Origin: Azoarcus sp. DD4
GTDB taxonomy: Bacteria > Pseudomonadota > Gammaproteobacteria > Burkholderiales > Rhodocyclaceae
DNA length: 64,000 nt
Reading direction: 5' to 3'
Assembly (NCBI RefSeq): GCF_006496635.1
Contig: NZ_CP022958.1
Coordinates: 3,410,001 to 3,474,000, forward strand
Shown here in pieces: positions 8,693-17,389 of the stretch. The position numbers and the translations under genes were made by a program. The notes under the pieces were generated by a model that was given only the letters and a program-made list of their open reading frames with translations, ran no database searches and was not told where the DNA came from. Within the stretch, counting starts at the first letter, position 1, and every line of letters begins with the position of its first letter.

Positions 8693-9441
8693 CAGAGCAC
8701 CTTCGCTTCGTTCTTGAGTTTGTCGACCAGCTGGGCCACATCGGCCACCCGCACCCCGGCGCTGCGCTTGGGCGGCTCGCTCACTTTCAGCGTGGTCAAC
8801 CGCGGCGCGACATCGACGCCCAGGTCGGCCGGCTTCACCGTGTCGAGCGGCTTCTTCTTCGCCTTCATGATGTTGGGGAGCGTCGCGTAGCGCGGCTCGT
8901 TCAGGCGCAGGTCGGTGGTCACCACCGCCGGCAAGCTGATCGCCACGGTTTCGAGACCGCCGTCGATTTCGCGGGTCACCGTCGCTTTGCCGTCGGCGAG
9001 CGTGAGCTTCGAAGCGAAGGTCGCCTGCGGCCAGCCCTTCAAGGCAGCCAGCATCTGGCCGGTCTGGTTGGCGTCGTCGTCGATCGCCTGCTTGCCGCAG
9101 ATCACCAGCGTCGGCGCTTCCTTGTCGCACAAGGCCTTGAGCAGTTTCGCCACCGCGAGCGGCTGCAGTTCGACGTCCGTTTCCACCAGGATGCCGCGGT
9201 CCGCGCCGATCGCCATCGCTGCGCGCAGCGTCTCCTGGCAGGCCGCCACGCCGCAGCTCACCGCGACCACCTCGGTGGCCACGCCCGCTTCCTTCAGACG
9301 CACCGCTTCTTCAACCGCGATCTCGTCGAACGGGTTCATGCTCATCTTCACATTGGCCAGGTCGACACCGCTGCCGTCCGCCTTCACACGGACCTTCACG
9401 TTGTAGTCGACCACGCGCTTCACAGGCACCAGGATCTTCAT
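8692..9441 (-). CDS. etfB: electron transfer flavoprotein beta subunit
   Basis: Beta subunit (249 residues) that binds the structural AMP and docks acyl-CoA dehydrogenases. Visible signatures are MKILVPVKRVVDYNVKVRV at the N-terminus, the NPFDEIAVEEAVRLKEAG segment, and the ETF-beta signature CGKQAIDDDANQTGQMLA. The recognition-loop region near EPRYATLPNIMKAKKKPLD is also present. It overlaps etfA by one base and lies 15 bases after the MaoC gene, inside the large operon. Nothing unusual in length or motif was seen. Confidence 0.96.
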   Translation of the reverse strand: MKILVPVKRVVDYNVKVRVKADGSGVDLANVKMSMNPFDEIAVEEAVRLKEAGVATEVVAVSCGVAACQETLRAAMAIGADRGILVETDVELQPLAVAKLLKALCDKEAPTLVICGKQAIDDDANQTGQMLAALKGWPQATFASKLTLADGKATVTREIDGGLETVAISLPAVVTTDLRLNEPRYATLPNIMKAKKKPLDTVKPADLGVDVAPRLTTLKVSEPPKRSAGVRVADVAQLVDKLKNEAKVL

Positions 9442-9456
9442 CGTTCTCTTCTCGTT

Positions 9457-9951
9457 TCAGTCTGTCTTGTCGGTCAGGTAGCGGACGATCAGGTCGAACA
9501 CCGCGGCCGGCTTGTCCCCGCCCTCGCCTTCCACCGTCACCGCCCAGTCGGCCTGGCCGCCGTCGGGGCGCGGCGTCCATTGCTTGAGCGCGATCCGCGC
9601 CCGCACCCGGCCGCCGGCCGGCGTCGGCGACACGAAGCGCACCCGGTCGAGACCGTAGATCATCGCCATGCCGGCACCGTCGACCCTGACCGCCTCCAGC
9701 ATCGATGCCGCGGCGGCGGAGATCACCAGGAAGCCGTGGGCGATGGTGCCGCCGAAGGGCGATTCGGTCTTTGCCCGCTCGACATCCACATGAATCCACT
9801 GGTGGTCGCCGGTAACGTCGGCGAAACCGGCGATGCAAGGCTGATCCAGCGTCAGCCAGCGGCCGACCGCGACCTCGTGCCCTACCGCCGCGGCGAGTTC
9901 GGCCAGCGAGGCGAAGTGCGCGGTCTGCAGGCCGGGTTCCAGGACGTCCAT
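9457..9951 (-). CDS. MaoC-like (R)-specific enoyl-CoA hydratase
   Basis: Hot-dog-fold hydratase of the MaoC type, 164 residues. The hydratase-2 motif is visible in FADVTGDHQWIHVD (catalytic Asp and His), followed by GGTIAHGFLVIS. It would add water to an enoyl-CoA intermediate. The operon also encodes a crotonase domain, so two non-homologous hydratases are available, perhaps for aromatic-side-chain and aliphatic intermediates or for different stereoisomers. The chosen ATG overlaps the acyl-CoA dehydrogenase stop by one base (TGATG); the longer frame upstream is a continuation into that gene. Substrate is inferred from context. Confidence 0.87.
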   Translation of the reverse strand: MDVLEPGLQTAHFASLAELAAAVGHEVAVGRWLTLDQPCIAGFADVTGDHQWIHVDVERAKTESPFGGTIAHGFLVISAAAASMLEAVRVDGAGMAMIYGLDRVRFVSPTPAGGRVRARIALKQWTPRPDGGQADWAVTVEGEGGDKPAAVFDLIVRYLTDKTD

Positions 9952-11738
9952 CAGAAGGCGCTGTCGTCGAAACGGATCAACGCCCCGCCCGCCTCGCACA
10001 CGGTGGCGGCGTTGGCCGCCGCCTGCGGGCCGACCGTCGCCAGGTAGAAGCGGGCGAGTTCGATCAGGCTGGCGTGATAGGCGGCGTCGCCTTCGCCCGC
10101 CACGATGCGGCGGCGCGCCGCCTGCGCGGCGCGCGCCAGCTGCCAGCCGCCGACCACGGTGCCGAGCAGGTAGAGGAAGGGCACCGCGCCCGCCAGCACG
10201 TCGGCCAGCCGGTCCTTGCCGTTGGCGAGCACCCAGTCGGCGGCGGTTTCGAGCGCGTCGATGGTCTCGGCGAAGGCATCGGCGATGTCGGCCAGTTGGT
10301 CATCCTCGCGCAGCGCCAGCACGGTGGCGCTCAGATCGGCGATCAGCTCGCGCAAGGTGGCGCCGTTCTCGCGCAGGATCTTGCGGCCGATCAGGTCGTT
10401 GGCCTGGATGCCGGTGGTGCCTTCGTAGATGGTGATGATGCGGGCGTCGCGGAAGAACTGGGCGATGCCGGTCTCCTCTACGAAGCCCATGCCGCCGAAG
10501 ACCTGGATGGCCTCGTCGCAGACGTCGTTGCCGAGCTCGGTGCACCAGCCCTTGGCCACCGGCATCAGCAGGTCCACAAAGCGCTTGTACTTGTCGGCCA
10601 CCGCCTTGTCCGGGCTGTGGTGGGCGAAGTCGAACCAGCCGGCGGCGGTGTACAGCAGCGCGCGCATCGCCATCACCCGCGCGCGCATGCCCAGCAGCAT
10701 GCGCTTGACGTCGGGGTGGTGGATGATCGGCTTGCCGGCCTCGCCGGTCACCGCGTCGCGGCCCTGCACCCGGTCGCGGGCATAACCGAGGGCGAACTGG
10801 TAGGCGCGCTCGGCCAGGCCGGCGCCCTGCACGCCGACGCCGAAGCGGGCCTCGTTCATCATGATGAACATGGTCTCGAGCCCGCGGTTGGGCTGCCCCA
10901 CCAGGTAGCCGACCGCCCCGCCGTTGTCGCCGTAACTCATGGTGCAGGTGGGGCTGCCGTGGATGCCCATCTTGTGCTCGATGGAGATGCAGCGCACATC
11001 GTTCCTGTCGCCCAGGCTGCCGTCGGCATTCACCAGGTACTTGGGCACGATGAACAGCGACAGCCCCTTCACCCCGGCCGGTGCGTCCGGCAGGCGGGCC
11101 AGCACCAGATGCACGATGTTGGGGGTGAGTTCGTGTTCGCCGTAGGAGATGAAGATCTTCTGGCCGAACAGGCGATAGCTGCCGTCGGCCGCGGGTTCGG
11201 CGCGCGCGCGGGTGGCGGCGAGGTCGGAGCCGGCCTGCGGTTCGGTGAGGTTCATCGTGCTGCCCCACTCGCCGCTCACCACCTTGTGCAGCCAGGTCTG
11301 CTTCTGCTCCTCGGTGGCAGCGATCAGCAGCGCCTCGGCCTGGCCGACGTTCAACTGCGGCAGCATGGTGAAGGCCATGTTGGTGGAGAACCACATCTCC
11401 CACACCGGCGTGGACACCAGCTTGGGCAAACCCTGGCCGCCGAACTCGGTGGGCAGCGACAGCCCGATCCAGCCGGATTCGCTGAACTGGGTGTAGGCCT
11501 CCTGCCAGCCGTCCGGCGCAATCACCTTGCCGTCTTCCAGCCGGCACCCCTGCTCGTCGCCCTGACGGTTGATCGGCGCCAGCACACCGGCGGCGAACTT
11601 GCCGGCTTCTTCGAGGATGGCGGCGACCAGATCGGGCGAGGCTTCCTCGCAGCCGGGCAACGCGCCGACTGCGTCAAGCCCGGCGAGCTCCGTCAGGATG
11701 AACTGCATGTCCCGCAGGGGGGCGGTGTAGTCGAACAT
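9951..11738 (-). CDS. acyl-CoA dehydrogenase, long (about 600-residue) type
   Basis: FAD enzyme oxidising an acyl-CoA to the 2-enoyl-CoA, 595 residues. It belongs to the long subfamily with an N-terminal capping segment (MFDYTAPLRDMQFIL) and a C-terminal extension of about 130 residues beyond the usual 380-residue core. Core motifs are MNLTEPQAGSDLAA, FGQKIFISYGEHE, EHKMGIHGSPTCTM and the catalytic-base loop IYEGTTGIQANDLIGRK. An AAGGAG ribosome-binding site supports the start. Electrons would go to the EtfBA encoded downstream. In this operon it could convert 3-arylpropanoyl-CoA (hydrocinnamoyl type) to cinnamoyl-CoA, which would widen the substrate range to saturated phenylpropanoids. That role is inference. 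Confidence 0.93.
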   Translation of the reverse strand: MFDYTAPLRDMQFILTELAGLDAVGALPGCEEASPDLVAAILEEAGKFAAGVLAPINRQGDEQGCRLEDGKVIAPDGWQEAYTQFSESGWIGLSLPTEFGGQGLPKLVSTPVWEMWFSTNMAFTMLPQLNVGQAEALLIAATEEQKQTWLHKVVSGEWGSTMNLTEPQAGSDLAATRARAEPAADGSYRLFGQKIFISYGEHELTPNIVHLVLARLPDAPAGVKGLSLFIVPKYLVNADGSLGDRNDVRCISIEHKMGIHGSPTCTMSYGDNGGAVGYLVGQPNRGLETMFIMMNEARFGVGVQGAGLAERAYQFALGYARDRVQGRDAVTGEAGKPIIHHPDVKRMLLGMRARVMAMRALLYTAAGWFDFAHHSPDKAVADKYKRFVDLLMPVAKGWCTELGNDVCDEAIQVFGGMGFVEETGIAQFFRDARIITIYEGTTGIQANDLIGRKILRENGATLRELIADLSATVLALREDDQLADIADAFAETIDALETAADWVLANGKDRLADVLAGAVPFLYLLGTVVGGWQLARAAQAARRRIVAGEGDAAYHASLIELARFYLATVGPQAAANAATVCEAGGALIRFDDSAF

Positions 11739-11825
11739 GGTGGGAGTCTCCTTGTGGTGCTTTTTTGGGTATTCAGGTGGTGCTTGGGCTGTCTTGTCGC
11801 GGAGGTGCGTGAGCGCTGCAGGGTT

Positions 11826-12072
11826 TGTCCCTCCCCTTTCAAGGGGGGCGTAGCCGGGGTTTCGGCAAGCACTGCTTGCCGCCGGCGGAGCGGCGAGGCG
11901 AAGCCGAGACTACTGGCTAGGAGGGAGATGGGTTTGGAGTTAGCGCCGCGCCAACCCCATCCCCACCCCAACCCGGTAGCCGGTGCCAGGAGGCACCGTC
12001 GTTCGGCCGGCGGCGAGCAGTGCTCGCCGAAACCCCGTCCTCACCCCCTCGAAGGGGAGGGAGCAAACTCCC
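11826..12072. repeat. GC-rich interspersed inverted repeat, longer copy
   Basis: This 334-base gap inside the operon contains no gene. It starts with CCTCCCCTTTCAAGGGG and ends with CCCCCTCGAAGGGGAGGGAG. Between these lie CTAGGAGGGAGATGGG, CCCCATCCCCACCCCAACCC and two near-identical palindromes, GGCAAGCA-C-TGCTTGCC at 11864-11880 and GGCGAGCA-G-TGCTCGCC at 12012-12028. The outer elements recur at 13345-13443. The copy resembles a small non-autonomous element that has acquired additional palindromes; no transposase is present. Confidence 0.72.
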
Positions 12073-12492
12073 CTACTCACACGCTGCCCGAATATCCTCC
12101 GGAATCGGCACCGCCTTGATGCGCAGCGGGTTCTCCGGGTCCTGGATGGCGAACACCCGCACCTCCCGCCCCTCACACAACACCGTGTCACCGCGGCGGG
12201 CGACGTGGCGCATCACGAAGCTCTTGTTGTTCCAGGTCTCCACCGAGGACTCGATCTCGATGTCCTCGCCGTAGGTGGCGGAATTCATGAACTTGCCCTG
12301 CACGTCCACCAGCGGCGTGCCGATGATGCCGCGCTGGGCCTTGGTGTCGCGCCAGCTGGGCACGCCGCATGCGGTGAAGAACTCGCGGCTGGCGGTGTCG
12401 AACCACTTGAAGTAGTTGGCGAAGAAGACGATTTCCGCCGGGTCGCAATCGGAGAAGGCGATGCGCATGCGGTAGATGTTGCTGCGGGCCAT
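12073..12492 (-). CDS. acyl-CoA thioesterase, 4-hydroxybenzoyl-CoA thioesterase family
   Basis: Small hot-dog thioesterase of 139 residues. The N-terminal motif FSDCDPAEIVFFANYF has Asp17 at the position of the catalytic aspartate of Pseudomonas 4-hydroxybenzoyl-CoA thioesterase (DxDPAGIV in the reference). The sequence then runs through YFKWFDTASREFF and ends at a normal family length. In context it would hydrolyse the aroyl-CoA made by the thiolase, for example vanilloyl-CoA or 4-hydroxybenzoyl-CoA, releasing the free acid for VanAB or similar enzymes, or recycle CoA from dead-end esters. It lies 18 bases downstream of the SDR gene. Family is well supported; the substrate is inferred. Confidence 0.9.
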   Translation of the reverse strand: MARSNIYRMRIAFSDCDPAEIVFFANYFKWFDTASREFFTACGVPSWRDTKAQRGIIGTPLVDVQGKFMNSATYGEDIEIESSVETWNNKSFVMRHVARRGDTVLCEGREVRVFAIQDPENPLRIKAVPIPEDIRAACE

Positions 12493-12510
12493 GGTCGTGT
12501 CGTGTGTGGG

Positions 12511-13278
12511 TTAGCGGGGCGCGAGGCGCACGGCGCCGTCGAGGCGGATGGTTTCGCCGTTGAGCATGACGTTGTCGACGATGCTGACGGCGAGCTTGGC
12601 GAATTCGTCCGGTTCGCCGAGGCGCTGCGGGAAGGGCGTGGCCTCGCCGAGCGACTTCTGCACTTCCGGCGGCAGGCCGCGCATCATCGGGGTGATGAAG
12701 AGGCCGGGGGCGATGGTCATCACGCGGATGCCGAAGCGCGCCAGCTCGCGCGCGATCGGCAGCGTCATCGAGACGATGCCGCCCTTCGACGCCGAGTACG
12801 CCGCCTGGCCGATCTGGCCGTCGTAGGCGGCGACCGAGGCGGTGTTGATGATGACGCCGCGCTCGCCGTCGGCCTGCGGCTCGCCCTTGCTCATGGCTTC
12901 CGACGCCAGCCGGATCATGTTGAAGGTGCCGATCAGGTTGATCTGGATGCAGCGCGCGAAGTCGCCCAGCGGCATCACGCCATCCTTGGGCAGCACCTTG
13001 CCGGCGGTGCCGACACCAGCGCAGTTCACCAGCCCCTGCAGGCCGCCGAAGCGGCTCAGCGCGGTGTCGACCGCCGCCTTGGCATCGGCCTCGTCGGCGA
13101 CGTTGGTGCGGCAGAAGACGGCGCGGCTACCGAGCTCGGCGGCGAGCTTTTCGCCTTGCTCGACGTTGAGATCGGCGATCACGACCTTGGCGCCCTGGGC
13201 GTGGAAGGCACGCACGGTGGCTTCGCCGAGGCCGGAGGCACCGCCGGTGACGATGAAGGTGTTGTTGTCGAATTTCAT
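12511..13278 (-). CDS. short-chain dehydrogenase, 3-hydroxyacyl-CoA dehydrogenase type
   Basis: NAD-dependent SDR of 255 residues that would oxidise the 3-hydroxyacyl-CoA to the 3-oxoacyl-CoA. Cofactor motif TGGASGLG is at residues 11-18, NCAGVG near 85-90, and the catalytic set S148, Y161 and K165 (YSASK). The segments VIINTASVAAYDGQIGQAAY and APGLFITPMM are characteristic of type-II 3-hydroxyacyl-CoA dehydrogenase (HSD10-like) SDRs. D36 in the VVIADLN segment favours NAD over NADP. It lies between the thiolase and thioesterase genes and gives the third step of side-chain beta-oxidation. Confidence 0.92.
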   Translation of the reverse strand: MKFDNNTFIVTGGASGLGEATVRAFHAQGAKVVIADLNVEQGEKLAAELGSRAVFCRTNVADEADAKAAVDTALSRFGGLQGLVNCAGVGTAGKVLPKDGVMPLGDFARCIQINLIGTFNMIRLASEAMSKGEPQADGERGVIINTASVAAYDGQIGQAAYSASKGGIVSMTLPIARELARFGIRVMTIAPGLFITPMMRGLPPEVQKSLGEATPFPQRLGEPDEFAKLAVSIVDNVMLNGETIRLDGAVRLAPR

Positions 13279-13344
13279 ATGTACTCCCCTGCCCGCTCAT
13301 CAGGCTGGCAATCAAATACGTGAGGGTTTGTTCCGTAGGGTCTT

Positions 13345-13443
13345 GTTCCTCCCCCTTCAAGGGGGAGGCTAGGAGGGGGATGGGGTTCTTCGGCGCCTAT
13401 CTGACCCCATCCCCACCCCAACCCTCCCCTTGAAGGGGAGGGA
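13345..13443. repeat. GC-rich interspersed inverted repeat, compact copy
   Basis: The left half begins CCTCCCCCTTCAAGGGGGAGG and continues CTAGGAGGGGGATGGGG. The right half is nearly its reverse complement, ACCCCATCCCCACCCCAACC followed by CTCCCCTTGAAGGGGAGGG. The element is about 100 bases and fills the gap between the thiolase and SDR genes of the operon. The same end sequences occur in the longer copy at 11826-12072, so this is a mobile or amplified intergenic repeat family. It could fold into a large hairpin in the operon transcript. Confidence 0.78.
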
Positions 13444-13447
13444 GCAG

Positions 13448-14707
13448 TCAGCCCGCGTTCTCCACCACGATCGCCACGCCCTGCCCGCCGCCGGCGCAGG
13501 CCGACGACACGCCGTACTGCACCCCCGCTTCCTTCAGCTCGCGCGCCACGGTCGTCGTCAGACGCACGCCCGAGGCCCCCAGCGGATGCCCGATGGCGAT
13601 GGCGCCGCCATGCACGTTGCCGCGCTCGGTGTCGAAACCGAGTTCGCGCTGGCAGGCGAGGTACTGGGCGCCGAAGGCTTCGTTGATCTCGATGCGGCCG
13701 AGATCGCCGACGGTCAGGCCGGCGGTCTTGGCCGCGGCACGGATCGCCGGGGCCGGGCCGATGCCCATGATTTCCGGCGGCACCGCCACAGCGGCGCCGG
13801 CGACGATGCGCGCCAACGGCTTGATGCCGTTTGCCCGCACCCAGTCGCCGTGGGCCACGATCACCGCGGCCGCGCCGTCGACGATGGCCGAGCTGTTGCC
13901 GCCGGTCTGCACGCCGCCGAAGGCGGGTTTGAGCTTCTGCAGGGTCTCGAAGGAGGTGGCACGCACATGGCCGTCGCGCTCGCAGCGCTCGGCACGGTCG
14001 GCGAGCTTGAGGCCGCGGCTGTTGTAGCCTTCCAGATCCCACTTGCTGTTCACCACCGCGCTCACTTCGCCGTCGAAGTAGCCGGACTCCCAGCCCGCCA
14101 CCGCGCGCGCGAAGCTCAGCTCGGCAAAGCGGTCGACTTCCTCGCGGCTGATGCCGTAGCGCTTGGCGAGGTTCTCGGCGGTGTCGCCCATGCTGCCGCC
14201 GAAGGACGTGTCCTTGGTCGCTTCCCATAGGAAGTCGCGGAAATCGACCTGGCCCATGCGGAAGCCGGCACGGTGGGTGTAGGCGGCCACCGGGTTGCGC
14301 GACATCGACTCGGTGCCGACCGCAAGCGCCACCTTGGCCTTGCCGAGCTTGATCTGGTCGGCGGCGGTGAGGATGGCCTCGAAACCGGTGCCGCACAGGC
14401 GCTGCACCAGCACCGCCGGCACGTTGGGATTGACGCCCGAATACAGGCCGATCTGGCGCGGCATGAAGTAGGCGTCGAAGCTCGCCTGCGCCATGTTGCC
14501 GGCGATGATGGCCTGGATGGCCGAGGCCGGAATGCCGCTCTTCTCGAACAGCGCGCGCGCGGCGTAGATGGCGAGGTCGGTGGGCGAAACGTCGCGCAGC
14601 ACGCCGTTGTAGTCGGCGAAGGGCGTGCGCTGGCCGGCCACCAGCCAGATGTCGTCGTAGGAAGTCGTCAGCGCGGCGGCTTCGGATGCGGAGTACGGAT
14701 TGCTCAT
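13448..14707 (-). CDS. thiolase (acyl-CoA acetyltransferase family)
   Basis: Thiolase of 419 residues that would cleave 3-oxoacyl-CoA with CoA to acetyl-CoA and a shortened acyl-CoA. The nucleophilic cysteine is C105 in RLCGTGFEA. The C-terminal motifs GGAIAIGHPLGASG (His) and SSACAGGGQG (second Cys) are intact. The N-terminal extension SNPYSASEAAALTTSYDD is slightly longer than in FadA. The ATG overlaps the stop codon of the upstream synthetase-crotonase gene in an ATGA arrangement, so the two are translationally coupled. In the proposed pathway it yields vanilloyl-CoA or benzoyl-CoA-type products, a non-retro-aldol route. Confidence 0.94.
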   Translation of the reverse strand: MSNPYSASEAAALTTSYDDIWLVAGQRTPFADYNGVLRDVSPTDLAIYAARALFEKSGIPASAIQAIIAGNMAQASFDAYFMPRQIGLYSGVNPNVPAVLVQRLCGTGFEAILTAADQIKLGKAKVALAVGTESMSRNPVAAYTHRAGFRMGQVDFRDFLWEATKDTSFGGSMGDTAENLAKRYGISREEVDRFAELSFARAVAGWESGYFDGEVSAVVNSKWDLEGYNSRGLKLADRAERCERDGHVRATSFETLQKLKPAFGGVQTGGNSSAIVDGAAAVIVAHGDWVRANGIKPLARIVAGAAVAVPPEIMGIGPAPAIRAAAKTAGLTVGDLGRIEINEAFGAQYLACQRELGFDTERGNVHGGAIAIGHPLGASGVRLTTTVARELKEAGVQYGVSSACAGGGQGVAIVVENAG

Positions 14708-17361
14708 TTTTGCGGTCCCTTGCCTTTGCGGGTGAGGAAGTGGCCGATGCGCTCGGCGACTTCGGGGCTGGTCTGGGTCAGTGCGGCGGTCAGCGATTCG
14801 ACGAAGAAGCCGTCGTCGGTGGCCATGTTGTCGATGCGGGAGATGGCGGACACCATCGCCCAGTTAGCCATCGGCGCGTTCTCGGCAATGCGGCGGGCAA
14901 GTTGCTGCGCCTTCGCCAGCGCTTCGCCGGGGCCGACCAGGTAGTGGGCGAGGCCAAGGCGCAGGCCTTCGTCGGCGTCGAGGATGCGGCCGGTCAGCAT
15001 CATTTCGCACATGCGGCCGGGGCCGATGATCTTGGCCACCCGCACCGAGGCGCCGCCGCCGACGAAGATGCCGTGGCGGCCTTCGGGCAGCTGGTAGATG
15101 GTGTTGGGTTCGGAGACGCGCACATGGGTGGCGGTGGCCAGCTCCAGCCCGCCGCCGATCACCGCGCCCTGCATCGCGGCGATCACCGGGATACCGCCGT
15201 TCTGGATGCGGTCGAAGATGCGGTGCCAGCCGCGCGAATGCAGCATCACGCCGAAGGGTTCGCGGTGCTGGTGTTCGGACAGATCCAGCCCGGCGCAGAA
15301 GTGCTCGCCCTCGCCCGCCAGGATGATCGCGCGGGTGCCTTCCGGCGTGGCGATCAGCGCGGCTTCGAGCGCGGCCAGCAGGCGGTCGCTCACCGCGTTA
15401 CGCTTCTCCGGGCGCGCCAGGGTGATGGTGTAAATGCTGTCCTCGACCGAAGTCTTGACCAGTTGTTCGCTCATTCTCATTTTCCTCGGGGGCTCAGAGG
15501 GGAAATGGACGGTGATCACCGTCTTGTCCACCACGTCCTGGTACAGGTACTCGACCAGGTCTGCACGGCGGTTGAGCACCAGGCGCTGGTTGATGTAACC
15601 CTTGTCGGTGATCTCGCCCGCCTCGACCGACGGCGGTTCGGCCATCAGCAGCGCGCGCGAGGGATAGGTGGAGGAGCCGCCGCCGATCTGCTTCATCAGC
15701 GCCATGCCCTGGCGCACGCGCTGACGCACCGCCGGGTTCATCAGCAGGTCGATGATGTCGGCGTCGGGCGGCAGGTCCGGGCACAGCGTCCGGCATTCCG
15801 GAATGTTGGGGAACACCAGGAAGCCGATCTCGTCGCGGTCGTGGCCAGTCACCACGATGTCCTGCGCCACCGGCTTCATCGCGTCGATGCCGGCCACGCG
15901 CAGCGAGCCGACGTGCACCCAGGTGCCGGTGAGCAGCTTGAAGTCCTCGCCGACACGGCCGTCGAACAGCAGGCCCTTCTCCGGGCAGGCTTCATCGACG
16001 AACTCCACGGCGTCGCCGATCAGGTAATAGCCTTCGTCGTCGAAGGACTTGGCGGTGATGTCGGGCTGCTTCCAGTAGCCGGGGAAGATGTTCGGGCCTT
16101 TCACCCGCACTTCCAGCTTGTCGGCCGAGGGCACCAGCTTCAGCGCGGTACCCGGCACCGGCACGCCGATCACGCCCGGGCGCTCGGCCTCGAAGTGGCA
16201 GTCGGTGCACATCGGCGCGGTCTCGGTCGAGCCCCACGACGACACCATGGTCACCTTGTGGCCGGTGGTCTGCTCGGAGAGATCCTCCAGGCCTTCCCAC
16301 AGGTGGTGCGGCAGCGCGGCACCGGCGTAGAAGATCAGGTTGAGGCGTGCGAAGAAGGTTTCGCGCAGCTGCTTGTCCTCGCGCAGCAGCGGCACCAGCA
16401 TGTCGTAGGCACGTGGCACGTTGAAATACACCGTGGGCGAGATCTCCTTGAGATTCTTCACGGTCTTGTCCAGCCCGGCCGGGGTCGGCTTGCCATCGTC
16501 GATCCAGATGGTGCCGCCCCAGCGCAGGATCATGTTGAGGTTGTGGTTGCTGCCGAAGGTGTGGCTCCACGGCAGCCATTCCACCAGCACCGGCCGGTTT
16601 TCCTTGAGGAAGGGCCACACCAACTCCTTGGCGAGCTGGTTGGAGCACATCATGCGCTGGGTGTTGATCACCGCCTTGGGCACGCCGACCGAGCCGGAGG
16701 TGAACAGGAACTTGGCGATGGTGTCGGGGGTGATCGCGTTGAACGCCGCCATCACCGCCGCTTCGTCCGGCGCCACTTCGATTTCGGCGAAGGGCACGGT
16801 CCCTTCGGTGGGCTGGCTGTTGCGGCCGGCGATCACCACGCCGTCGTGCAGCTCGCGGATCGCCGCCAGCGCCGGGCCGAACTTCTCTACCGGGTCGGCG
16901 AAGATTACGCCCGGACGCAGCAGCTCGATGTTGCCCTTGAGCTTGGCGTGGTCCTTGGACATCAGCGAGTTGCCCGGCGAGATCGAGCTCACCGGCACGC
17001 CGACGTGCATCGCCGCCAGCATCAGCAGCGCGTGCTCGATCGAGTTGTCCGACAGGATCACCACCGGCCGCTCGACCGACAGGTTCTGATTGAGCAGCCA
17101 GGTAGCGATGCCGACCACCCGGCGGCGGGTCTCGCCCCAGGTGATCTTGCGCCACTCGCCCGTGGTCGCGTCGCGTTCGGCGAGGAAGAGCTGGTCGGGC
17201 GTTTCCTTGCCCCACTTCTCCACCCATTCGCCGACGCAGCGGGCATAGGCGTCGGGAAGCGGAATCCCGGACCGCAGGATGCGCGAACCATCGCCGCGCG
17301 TTTCGACATTGACGACCGGCTTGGCAAACATCCGGCCAACGTCACGAATTACCGTTTCCAT
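14704..17361 (-). CDS. feruloyl-CoA synthetase fused in frame to an enoyl-CoA hydratase (crotonase)
   Basis: An 885-residue two-domain protein. Residues 1-620 are an AMP-forming acid:CoA ligase with the phosphate loop TSGSVGVPK (221-229), SSWGSTETAP, YYLIGDAVEF, GRVGEDFKLLTGTWV and the C-terminal lysine K587 in ITDKGYINQ. The GEDFKLLTGTW form is typical of feruloyl-CoA synthetases. Residues 630-885 are a crotonase with AGLDLSEH, AAMQGAVIGGGLELA and LPEGRHGIFVGGGAS. The crotonase does not resemble Pseudomonas hydroxycinnamoyl-CoA hydratase-lyase, which favours a beta-oxidation route. The junction holds AGGAAA followed by ATG (M628) and ATG (M630), like a normal second-gene start, with a TGA just upstream in another frame. 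It may therefore be a recent fusion or a one-base sequence error. Confidence 0.88.
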   Translation of the reverse strand: METVIRDVGRMFAKPVVNVETRGDGSRILRSGIPLPDAYARCVGEWVEKWGKETPDQLFLAERDATTGEWRKITWGETRRRVVGIATWLLNQNLSVERPVVILSDNSIEHALLMLAAMHVGVPVSSISPGNSLMSKDHAKLKGNIELLRPGVIFADPVEKFGPALAAIRELHDGVVIAGRNSQPTEGTVPFAEIEVAPDEAAVMAAFNAITPDTIAKFLFTSGSVGVPKAVINTQRMMCSNQLAKELVWPFLKENRPVLVEWLPWSHTFGSNHNLNMILRWGGTIWIDDGKPTPAGLDKTVKNLKEISPTVYFNVPRAYDMLVPLLREDKQLRETFFARLNLIFYAGAALPHHLWEGLEDLSEQTTGHKVTMVSSWGSTETAPMCTDCHFEAERPGVIGVPVPGTALKLVPSADKLEVRVKGPNIFPGYWKQPDITAKSFDDEGYYLIGDAVEFVDEACPEKGLLFDGRVGEDFKLLTGTWVHVGSLRVAGIDAMKPVAQDIVVTGHDRDEIGFLVFPNIPECRTLCPDLPPDADIIDLLMNPAVRQRVRQGMALMKQIGGGSSTYPSRALLMAEPPSVEAGEITDKGYINQRLVLNRRADLVEYLYQDVVDKTVITVHFPSEPPRKMRMSEQLVKTSVEDSIYTITLARPEKRNAVSDRLLAALEAALIATPEGTRAIILAGEGEHFCAGLDLSEHQHREPFGVMLHSRGWHRIFDRIQNGGIPVIAAMQGAVIGGGLELATATHVRVSEPNTIYQLPEGRHGIFVGGGASVRVAKIIGPGRMCEMMLTGRILDADEGLRLGLAHYLVGPGEALAKAQQLARRIAENAPMANWAMVSAISRIDNMATDDGFFVESLTAALTQTSPEVAERIGHFLTRKGKGPQK

Positions 17362-17389
17362 AGGATTCCCCGTTCCCTTGCCTGTCGTC

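Noticed and set aside
11864..12028. Spaced palindromes considered as a CRISPR array
   Set aside because: There are only two copies, they are not identical, and there are no regular spacers or cas genes; they belong to the intergenic repeat.
14704..15474. Crotonase domain as hydroxycinnamoyl-CoA hydratase-lyase (retro-aldol route to vanillin)
   Set aside because: The sequence lacks the stretches I remember from the Pseudomonas enzyme, and there is no vanillin dehydrogenase, whereas dehydrogenase and thiolase genes for beta-oxidation are adjacent.
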